Source: a virus
Direction: 5' to 3' (one strand)
Virus record (IMG/VR): IMGVR_UViG_3300034524_000040
Location: 1 to 36,492 of that record
Length of the DNA: 36,492 nucleotides
Of the stretch, positions 31,550-36,492 are shown piece by piece; position 1 is the first letter of the stretch; every line of letters begins with the position of its first letter. A model generated the notes under the pieces. It saw nothing but the letters and a program-made list of their open reading frames with translations. It was not told where the DNA came from and ran no database searches. The position numbers and the translations under genes are program-made.

Positions 31550-31927
31550 ATGCCGGTAAGAACGATTATTGCCACCGAAGACCTCACGAGAAAGGTCTAT
31601 TTTTGGGCTCAACGTGATGGAGACCTAAAAACAACCACGTTTTGCTGTCCTAACGTTACCGAAGCAGACAGGAAAAAGATCCTCAGATCTTTTCGGCCCT
31701 TTTTAGAAACTGGCAACTTTCCCAAAAACCCCACTAAATACAAGTATGTAGAAGATGGACTTTACGAGGTCAAACCAACAAGCCAACTTCGCCTATTAGG
31801 CATGCATGTTGGACAAAACTTTGTAGTTGTTCACTGTATCCGAAAAAAGCAGCAAAAGCTTCCTCCGGCAGAGCTTGAAGCAGCTAAAAATAAAATGGGG
31901 AAATATTATGAAGAAGCACGAGCTTAA
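31550..31927 (+). CDS. higB: HigB/RelE-like toxin of a TAC module
   Basis: A 125-residue protein of the HigB/gp49-like RelE superfamily: a ribosome-dependent mRNA endonuclease if the family function holds. The pattern GLYEVKPTSQLRLLGMHVGQNFVVVHCIRKKQQKLPPAELEAAKNKMGKYYEE is the diagnostic LYE(l)R...RlL...(v)vlhgf.KK...P..E...A C-terminal region. It lies first in the operon, with the antitoxin second, the HigBA order. A TTGACA promoter with two GTTAAC sites precedes it. Confidence 0.8.
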   Translation: MPVRTIIATEDLTRKVYFWAQRDGDLKTTTFCCPNVTEADRKKILRSFRPFLETGNFPKNPTKYKYVEDGLYEVKPTSQLRLLGMHVGQNFVVVHCIRKKQQKLPPAELEAAKNKMGKYYEEARA

Positions 31928-32321
31928 TAGTATTGTTGCATTTGATGACTTTGCCGAAGTAGCAGCAAAGATTGAACCTGAAGAATGGGCATTCTATGAA
32001 TATACGGATAAAGTTGTAGATCGAATTGCAGAGTACATGGAAAAGAACGACATTAGCAAAACAGAGCTTGCTAAACGTCTTGGTGTATCCAAAGCCCGTG
32101 TCACTGTAGCCCTTCGAGGCGACACCAATCTTACTTTTAAAGTTTTCACTAAGATCTTGCATGTACTCGACGCCAAAGCTGTAACCAGAATAGTCAGAAA
32201 GCATGAGGAAGTTCGTTGGTATGGTGTTGTTAGCGGCCAGAAGACCAACACCACCACTGCAGAGAGTTGCAACCCTCGCCCTGCATGCAAGAAAAGCATG
32301 GATTTTGAGATAGCCGCCTAG
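31908..32321 (+). CDS. higA: HigA-like antitoxin with a C-terminal chaperone-addiction-like tail
   Basis: A 137-residue XRE-type antitoxin. The HTH is at about 46-90 (EKNDISKTELAKRLGVSKARVTVALRGDTNLTFKVFTKIL). Beyond the HTH is an unusual 40-residue tail (residues 95-137: KHEEVRWYGVVSGQK...), rich in aromatic/aliphatic residues around EVRWYGVVS, the kind of segment that in toxin-antitoxin-chaperone systems binds a SecB-like chaperone. The start at 31908 is chosen for fit to the family, with 20 bp overlap with the toxin gene. A SecB-like gene follows. Confidence 0.8.
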   Translation: MKKHELNSIVAFDDFAEVAAKIEPEEWAFYEYTDKVVDRIAEYMEKNDISKTELAKRLGVSKARVTVALRGDTNLTFKVFTKILHVLDAKAVTRIVRKHEEVRWYGVVSGQKTNTTTAESCNPRPACKKSMDFEIAA

Positions 32322-32329
32322 GTGTTATT

Positions 32330-32782
32330 ATGAACGAGATGAAAACCCTTTCCACCCCCCTCACCCTCACAGCACATTTTTTTCCTTCTGTACATATTGA
32401 AGCAAATAAAGATTTACAGATTGAAGACATGTCCGAGGTTAAGTGGGGTGAAGAAATAATTCGAGATGTAACAATCACGAAAACCCCTGACGAAATACAA
32501 GCTATTGATTACCAAGTCATTCTCAGAATAACGACCTCCCCCAAAGAAGGGGCGACAATGGCCTATGAGATTGATTTAGAGGTAGCTGGTTTTTTCAAAG
32601 TCGCAGAGGGTTTTCCTGAAGAGCACGAAGAGGAAATGATTTCGAGAACCGCACCAGCAATATTATACAGTGCTGCACGCGAGTTCATAATCTCAATAAC
32701 TCAACGCGGCCCATACCCTCACGTTTACCTACCAACGGTATCTTTCATACCTGCACCGGACTGCGAAGATAATACGAACTAA
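32330..32782 (+). CDS. secB-like: SecB-like chaperone of the TAC module
   Basis: A 150-residue SecB family protein, close to the usual ~155. Conserved regions visible: PSVHIEAN near the N terminus, AYEIDLEVAGFFKVAEGFPEEHEEEM, RTAPAILYSAAREFIISITQRGPYPHVYLPTVSFIP, which match SecB ((V)E(V)xxxGxFxxxG, CPxxLFPYxR, GFPPxxLxPxNF). It follows a HigB-HigA pair by 8 bp, the order of a toxin-antitoxin-chaperone system such as Mycobacterium tuberculosis HigB-HigA-Rv1957. The chaperone would protect the unstable antitoxin. A terminator follows at 32788. Confidence 0.88.
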   Translation: MNEMKTLSTPLTLTAHFFPSVHIEANKDLQIEDMSEVKWGEEIIRDVTITKTPDEIQAIDYQVILRITTSPKEGATMAYEIDLEVAGFFKVAEGFPEEHEEEMISRTAPAILYSAAREFIISITQRGPYPHVYLPTVSFIPAPDCEDNTN

Positions 32783-32787
32783 CTTTT

Positions 32788-32812
32788 GCCCCGCTACAGC
32801 GGGGCTTTCTTT
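32788..32812 (+). terminator. Terminator of the TAC operon
   Basis: A perfect 7-bp GC stem (GCCCCGC 32788-32794, GCGGGGC 32799-32805) with TACA loop, followed by TTTCTTTT. It ends the toxin-antitoxin-chaperone transcript just before the rightward early promoter. Confidence 0.9.
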
Positions 32813-32845
32813 TACCCACACTGTCCCCTCAAGAAAACAATACTC

Positions 32846-32874
32846 TTGACTTAAAAGTTTCTACATGGAAACAT
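32846..32874 (+). promoter_or_regulatory. Rightward early promoter with operator
   Basis: TTGACT (32846-32851), 17-bp spacer and AAACAT (32869-32874) with TGG in front. The operator-like palindrome GTTTCTACATGGAAAC (32857-32872) overlaps spacer and -10. The motif and spacing equal those of the leftward promoter at 30672-30700, so both are probably controlled by the same repressor. Confidence 0.72.
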
Positions 32875-33379
32875 ATCTTCAACACGAACGACAAACCCGC
32901 CGAACACGTTCCCCGGAACAGAGTAGGCACCAGGGCGCGCCGCTTGTGTACCCCGCCGGGCGGCAGGGAGGCACCGAACGGAAACTAGTAGGACCGCCGC
33001 GAACGAGGCCCATTAAAGCGGGAGGGATGAAAAGCCGGAGTTTCTGAGGATGGAAGGCGGAGGCAACAGAAAGTAGCCAGAAGCGCAGCGAGGATTGCAG
33101 AACGCCCATTTGCCTTGGGTAATCGCTGTAGCAAGGGATGAAGCTACGGCCCGTTGGTGAAAAACTGCCGCTACCCCACCTAGTTGGAAGGGTCTGCAAG
33201 CCCTTCCATCCTCGGAAGCTCCGACACCATATAACCAATCGCGGCTTGTCAGTGCTGGCCCGTGCCCGCACTCCCTTTGCCAGGACAAGACAAGCACCCG
33301 CATAGCCCCCCAAAAAAAACGCCACAGGCTGGCACGGGGCAGTACGGCAAGCCGCGATACAAAGCAGGAGGTACACCCC
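32875..33379 (+). ncRNA. Long structured leader RNA (two large helices)
   Basis: Between the rightward promoter and the first small gene are about 500 bases with no credible protein gene. On the plus strand 33036-33057 pairs with 33202-33223 in a continuous 22-bp helix (two G-U pairs). Downstream, 33238-33248 pairs with 33348-33358 (11 bp, perfect) and 33252-33266 with 33331-33345 (14 of 15), giving an interrupted 26-bp arm with an A-rich loop. A competing hairpin (33185-33192 with 33201-33208) would exclude the first long helix. A ribosome site AGGAGG (33366-33371) follows directly. It could be a riboregulator, antitermination RNA or independent ncRNA. The helices are visible; the role is inferred. 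Confidence 0.6.
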
Positions 33380-33511
33380 ATGAAACGACGTATCGCCATC
33401 ACCCTTTCTGATTCTCGCGAAAGCCTCCTGCACTATGTCTATGGCGGCCTGACTATCCTTGCTCTTCTGGCGCTCTCCGCCGTCGGGCAGATCATGACAG
33501 GAACAATGTAA
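33380..33511 (+). CDS. 43-residue single-pass membrane protein
   Basis: A small protein (MKRRIAITLSDSRESLLHYVYGG...) with a positively charged N terminus and one membrane segment (about residues 19-38, LTILALLALSAVGQ). AGGAGG precedes the start by eight bases, immediately after the large leader helix. It is too short for most automatic gene calls. It is the first gene of the rightward early operon; its function is unknown, perhaps a superinfection or host-takeover protein. Confidence 0.75.
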   Translation: MKRRIAITLSDSRESLLHYVYGGLTILALLALSAVGQIMTGTM

Positions 33512-33528
33512 TTATCGGAGGAATAACC

Positions 33529-33933
33529 ATGCCTGTTGATGATGGTCTTGTTTCCCTGGCGAACCTGAAAGGCGGTGCCGTGATTGAAGCGGCAGACTAC
33601 GCCCTACAGGAAGTATTTGAAAACATCCTGGACCCGAACACGGAAGCCACGCAGACGCGCGAAGTAACCGTTAAACTGGTCTTCAAGCCCGGCAAGGACC
33701 GTAGCACCAGCGCCATACTGGTTAAGGTGGATCGCAAGCTTGCCGCTCAGGCACCTTTCGACGCGACCATTGCTATCGGCAAGGGATTGGAAGGCAAGGC
33801 CATTGGCAGCGAATACGGCGCTATTGACCCTAGCCAGCACATCTTGCCCGAAACCGTCGAAGACCCCACCAAGGCATTTGCCGGTTCCAAGAACGTTACC
33901 CCCTTCAAGGCTGCCGCTGGCGGCGCACACTAA
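33529..33933 (+). CDS. Replication-terminator-protein-like phage protein
   Basis: A 134-residue protein resembling phage proteins annotated as replication terminator proteins. The telling stretch is FENILDPNTEATQTREVTVKLVFKPGKDRSTSAILVKVDRKLAAQAPFDATIAIGKGLEGKAIGSEYG (FENIxDPNTxxxxxRxITVxxxFKPxxxR). The family name is historical; the function in phages is unproven. GGAGGA precedes ATG 33529. It precedes a DUF2303 gene, a common pairing in such phages. Confidence 0.7.
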   Translation: MPVDDGLVSLANLKGGAVIEAADYALQEVFENILDPNTEATQTREVTVKLVFKPGKDRSTSAILVKVDRKLAAQAPFDATIAIGKGLEGKAIGSEYGAIDPSQHILPETVEDPTKAFAGSKNVTPFKAAAGGAH

Positions 33934-33960
33934 CCACCAACCCAAAGGATACGGCACATC

Positions 33961-34722
33961 ATGCCTAGCGTAGACCTGAACGAATCCATTGAAACACTGG
34001 TAAGGCTTGGCGGCGACCTGAAACAGGCAGAAGTGGACCGCCGCACGCAGTTTGTTGTCCATGAGCACAACGGCCGCCCCTACTACAAGGGCGACTTCCG
34101 CCCCATGCTTGAGCCGGAAGCGGAACCGCTTCACGTGAACACCCTTACCGCCCTGGCCGACTACCTGAACGACAACCCGGACGAACTGGACCTTTCCAAG
34201 CTTCTCGTCCACGTAAACAGCGCTACGGACGTGGTTATCCGTTCCGTACCCACCGGACCGCACAAGCAACGCCCTGTGTTCATGCGTGCCGGTGCCCTGA
34301 TCCCGGATCATATGTTCGATACCTACGTCAGCCCCGACAAGTTCGTTCCTTACCTGCAAAGCTGTTTTGCCGCAGGCGAAGACCTGGAAACGGTTATTGC
34401 CGTATGCGGCAACGTGACTGCCGCGGCAGAAGTGCGCCAACAGGACGACGGCATGACGCAGACCGTCACCGCCCGCATGGGGGTACAGCGCCGCACTGAC
34501 ATTGAAGTGCCTAACCCGGTAGTGCTCTACCCGTTCTCTTCCTTCGTCGAAATCATGCAGCCCGCCCGCAAGTTCGTGCTCCGCTTCAAGGGTGACACCG
34601 ACAAGGGCACCCTTTGCGCGCTCATCCCCGCCGACGGTGGCGCATGGCAGATCGCTGCAATCGAATCCATCAGCACCTGGCTCCGCGAAAAACTCCCCGA
34701 GGGTGTGCGCGTAATCGCATAG
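33961..34722 (+). CDS. DUF2303 family phage protein
   Basis: A 253-residue DUF2303 protein of unknown activity, common next to single-strand DNA or replication-associated genes of phages. The features are LHVNTLTALADYLNDNPDELDLSKLLVHV, FVPYLQSCFAAGEDLETVIAVCGNVTAAAEVRQQDDGMTQTVTARMGV, and PNPVVLYPFSSFVEIMQPARKFVLRFKGD...CALIPADGGAWQIAAIESI, which match DUF2303 (DDGvsQ..., PNPVxLxPYRTFxEVxQP). Confidence 0.85.
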   Translation: MPSVDLNESIETLVRLGGDLKQAEVDRRTQFVVHEHNGRPYYKGDFRPMLEPEAEPLHVNTLTALADYLNDNPDELDLSKLLVHVNSATDVVIRSVPTGPHKQRPVFMRAGALIPDHMFDTYVSPDKFVPYLQSCFAAGEDLETVIAVCGNVTAAAEVRQQDDGMTQTVTARMGVQRRTDIEVPNPVVLYPFSSFVEIMQPARKFVLRFKGDTDKGTLCALIPADGGAWQIAAIESISTWLREKLPEGVRVIA

Positions 34723-34784
34723 CGCCGCCTTACTCCACACAACGCCGGGGGCGGCCCATAGCCCCAGGCACACCACACAAAGCC

Positions 34785-34964
34785 ATGAAGAAAGAATACA
34801 CCGTAGAAGTTGCATTGCGGGTCCTGGTGCCCGTGAAGGCCGAAGACGCGCATACCGCGCAGATCATCGCCAAAGATCGCGCAGAAATGGGCGCGGCCTT
34901 CGGCGGTAACCTGCACGTCTTGGAAGTGCAGACCGGAAACCTGGAAGAGAAAAGGGAGGCGTAG
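34785..34964 (+). CDS. Small protein of the rightward operon, unknown
   Basis: A 59-residue protein (MKKEYTVEVALRVLVPVKAEDAHTAQIIAKDRAEMGAAFGGNLHVLEVQTGNLEEKREA). The N-terminal half is a beta-strand-like stretch and the C-terminal a charged helix. No family is recognised, and no good ribosome site is seen upstream. Packed between DUF2303 and the GTG-start gene. Confidence 0.55.
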   Translation: MKKEYTVEVALRVLVPVKAEDAHTAQIIAKDRAEMGAAFGGNLHVLEVQTGNLEEKREA

Positions 34965-34966
34965 CC

Positions 34967-35380
34967 GTGAATAAACCGGCATACCAACTTTGTATGGAGA
35001 TTGAACAACTCCCCGCATCTGAGCAGCAAACGAAAGTATCTGCCATGGCCGCCGACCTCTTGCGAGAAGTTGAAGCAACCGAAGCAGACCTTGTTACAGC
35101 AAACTGCATGCTTGAGGATGCACAGGAACGCATTTCCAAACTTAAGAAAACAGCCCGCAAAGAGGCGTCCGCATGGCGCAAGGAAGCGTTAAAATGGGTA
35201 GACCGTGAAGCTCTCCTTAAAAGGCTGTGTGGAGAGGCGGCTGACATCATGCTCGATGCGTGTTCTGAAACCGAGGATAATGGCAGTGAAACATGGATGA
35301 AATGTGAAGATTGCCAGCATTTCTGTAACATCCACTTGCTGAAATTGAAACTCCGCGCTGCAGCGGAAGGAGGCGAGTGA
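34967..35380 (+). CDS. Coiled-coil protein with Cys cluster, unknown
   Basis: A 137-residue protein starting at GTG 34967 with GGGAGG upstream. Residues about 10-90 are heptad-like and probably form a coiled coil (LREVEATEADLVTANCMLEDAQERISKLKKTARKEASAWRKEAL). The C-terminal ~25 residues hold CEDCQHFCNIH, a Cys/His cluster that may bind zinc. Overlaps the next gene (TGATG). No function known. Confidence 0.6.
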   Translation: MNKPAYQLCMEIEQLPASEQQTKVSAMAADLLREVEATEADLVTANCMLEDAQERISKLKKTARKEASAWRKEALKWVDREALLKRLCGEAADIMLDACSETEDNGSETWMKCEDCQHFCNIHLLKLKLRAAAEGGE

Positions 35381-35766
35381 TGGCTCAACGATACAAATTC
35401 CTTCCAGAAGCGGAAGAAGCAATCCGCGCCTGCTGGTGTGCCATGGCAATAAGCTCTGAGGGCGAATACGTCATGCACTCCGACTACGCCGCCCTCCTTT
35501 CTCACGCCAAACATCTTGAAACGCGTCTAAACATGGCCACATCATTTTGTGTAGGCCTGATACGCGAAAGGGAAGTGAACATAGAAGCCCGTGGGGAAGG
35601 AAAATGGTGTGTTTACAGAGGCGGCTATGTTTTGACTCGCAAAGGGAAATGGGAATATGAGCCGTTGCCATCATCTCGCACTCAGAGTTTCTACGATAAT
35701 ACTCGCTTCACGCTGGAAGAAGCATTTGAACGGGCCAACGCTGTAATAAAAGAATTTAGGGAATAG
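35380..35766 (+). CDS. Rightward operon protein, unknown
   Basis: A 128-residue protein (MAQRYKFLPEAEEAIRACWCAMAISSEGEYVMHSDYAALLSHAKHLETRLNMATSFCVGLIREREVNIE...). ATG 35380 has GGAAGGAGG upstream and overlaps the stop of the previous gene. The middle (GKWCVYRGGYVLTRKGKWEYEPLPSSRTQSFYDNTRFTLEEAFERANAVIKEFRE) is Trp/Tyr-rich. No family is recognised. Confidence 0.6.
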   Translation: MAQRYKFLPEAEEAIRACWCAMAISSEGEYVMHSDYAALLSHAKHLETRLNMATSFCVGLIREREVNIEARGEGKWCVYRGGYVLTRKGKWEYEPLPSSRTQSFYDNTRFTLEEAFERANAVIKEFRE

Positions 35767-35768
35767 CC

Positions 35769-36077
35769 ATGAGCACGAAGCCACTCTTTCTGCCCCTCAT
35801 GCGCCGATACTTTGAAGCCTTCGCGCGCGGCGAAAAGCACACCGAGTTTCGCCAGGTATCGAAGCGGTGGACCCTGGACAAAGTAACCGTTGGCCGCCCT
35901 GTTACCCTATCCAGCGGTTACGGCAGCCACAGCCGCTTACAGGGCGTTGTAGAGTCCGTAAAAGTGGCCCATTCAAGCACCCTGCCGGAAGAAGATCGGA
36001 CGGCGGTTCTAGAGTGCTACGGGGGCGACGTGGAATTGATTTGTATAGGTATCAAAATAGACCGACAGGAGGCGTAA
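35769..36077 (+). CDS. ASCH-domain-like protein
   Basis: A 102-residue protein with ASCH-type features: KPLFLPLMRRYFEAFARGEKHTEFRQVSKRWTLDKVTVGRPVTLSSGYGSHSRLQGVVESVKV, the (F)xxI..GxKxxExR...GxxVxxSxGYG pattern. ASCH proteins bind or process RNA/nucleotides; the role in phages is unknown. Its position just before xis suggests an early, pre-excision role. Confidence 0.7.
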   Translation: MSTKPLFLPLMRRYFEAFARGEKHTEFRQVSKRWTLDKVTVGRPVTLSSGYGSHSRLQGVVESVKVAHSSTLPEEDRTAVLECYGGDVELICIGIKIDRQEA

Positions 36078-36079
36078 CC

Positions 36080-36331
36080 ATGCAGACCCAACCCGCAACC
36101 ACTACAGCAAGCCAGAACGGTACACAGGATCGCCTCTTGAGACTTCCCGAGGTCTTGAGTAAGGTTCCTTTTAGCCGGGCGACCCTCTACCGCCGTATTG
36201 AAAACGGTGAGTTCCCCGCCCCCAAAAAAGACGGCCATATATCCTTCTGGCACCTTTCGGCCATAAACGCCTGGATTGAAGCCAAGAAAAACGGGGGTAC
36301 ATTTGGGGGTACATTTTCAACACAGCAATAG
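36080..36331 (+). CDS. xis: AlpA-family excisionase
   Basis: An 83-residue recombination directionality factor of the AlpA type: LLRLPEVLSKVPFSRATLYRRIENGEFPAPKKDGHISFWHLSAINAWIEAKK carries the HTH. AGGAGG precedes ATG 36080. The C-terminal NGGTFGGTFSTQQ is encoded by the two GGGGGTACATTT repeats (36293-36313), which are the right-arm recombinase sites, so binding sites lie inside the reading frame. It is next to attR and, in the circular phage, next to int. Confidence 0.88.
   Translation: MQTQPATTTASQNGTQDRLLRLPEVLSKVPFSRATLYRRIENGEFPAPKKDGHISFWHLSAINAWIEAKKNGGTFGGTFSTQQ
36293..36313. promoter_or_regulatory. Right-arm recombinase sites inside xis
   Basis: GGGGGTACA at 36293-36301 and 36305-36313, both followed by TTT, match the motif near int at 238-257. 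They lie within the 3' end of the xis gene, about 70 bp from attR. The same motif on both arms suggests shared binding by Int or Xis. Confidence 0.6.
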
Positions 36332-36380
36332 AAAGATTGCTTAAAATCAATCATTTGCGCTTCAAATGCGGTGGACGCCG

Positions 36381-36448
36381 CCTCCACCATTCAAGGAATT
36401 TATAGGGTTTCACGCCGTCTCACCAGACCGTGAAACCCTTTCCTTTTG
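36381..36448. repeat. attR: attR: 68-bp direct repeat, right prophage boundary
   Basis: Exact copy of 116-183, marking the right boundary. The bases after 36448 are host DNA. Just before it, CATTTGCGCTTCAAATG (36353-36369) and GGTGGA/TCCACC arms (36370-36388) form two small hairpins on the phage side; the second overlaps the repeat edge. Confidence 0.95.
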
Positions 36449-36492
36449 TACTGCCGGTGCATGCAATTGCCTGCGTCCCCACTGCCCCCAAA

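Noticed and set aside
32875-33379. Retron, diversity-generating element or group II intron as the source of the structured region
   Set aside because: No reverse transcriptase gene in the window, and no recognised intron domain V or retron-type end repeats.
32879-33433. 184-residue open frame on the minus strand
   Set aside because: Antisense to the helical leader, no family, odd composition; open by chance in GC-rich DNA.
1-36492. CRISPR array or insertion sequences
   Set aside because: No regularly spaced repeat-spacer structure and no transposase gene seen.

Overview
The window is one complete, apparently intact temperate phage genome integrated in a bacterial chromosome. A perfect 68-bp direct repeat (116-183 and 36381-36448) marks attL and attR, so the prophage is about 36.3 kb with only 115 bp (left) and 44 bp (right) of host DNA. 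The moderately GC-rich coding style and the combination of gene families (P4-type integrase, Mor-like activator, DUF2303 and replication-terminator-like proteins, fused protease-capsid) suggest a sulfate-reducing Desulfovibrio-type host; this is an inference from general familiarity, not from a search.
Layout: left end, integrase (287-1483) with arm-type repeats, an AT-rich DUF2971 cargo gene, a Rha-type regulator with a hairpin leader, and an AT-rich HNH-like cargo gene. Then a leftward (minus-strand) late region read from about 24.5 kb down to 4.7 kb: lysis/membrane genes, Mor-like activator, candidate cos/iteron region, lambda-type head module (Nu1, A, W-like, B, fused protease-capsid, small connector genes, Z, U-like) followed by a P2-type contractile-tail module (V, W, J, I, fibre, fibre chaperone, FI, FII, E/E' with its -1 frameshift site, T, U, X, D). 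It is a lambda-head/P2-tail mosaic.
The early leftward operon (30664 down to about 26392) begins at a Cro-like gene and runs through a CII-like regulator, a DUF4406-like gene, a replication initiator-like gene and the M15 endolysin; it is followed, after an AT-rich membrane-protein cargo gene on the other strand, by a second, minimal tyrosine recombinase with an AlpA-like HTH gene and an Ogr-like zinc protein. The CI-like repressor (30706-31287) is divergent from Cro. To its right lies a three-gene toxin-antitoxin-SecB chaperone (TAC) module. A rightward early operon follows from a promoter that shares its operator and geometry with the leftward early promoter; its first ~500 nt carry a large non-coding region with two very long RNA helices, then a 43-residue membrane protein, replication-associated proteins, an ASCH protein and an AlpA-type excisionase whose 3' end encodes the right-hand arm sites.
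The items most worth following up are the structured leader (33036-33358), the TAC module, the paired early operators, the hairpin over the rha ribosome site, and the minimal second recombinase.
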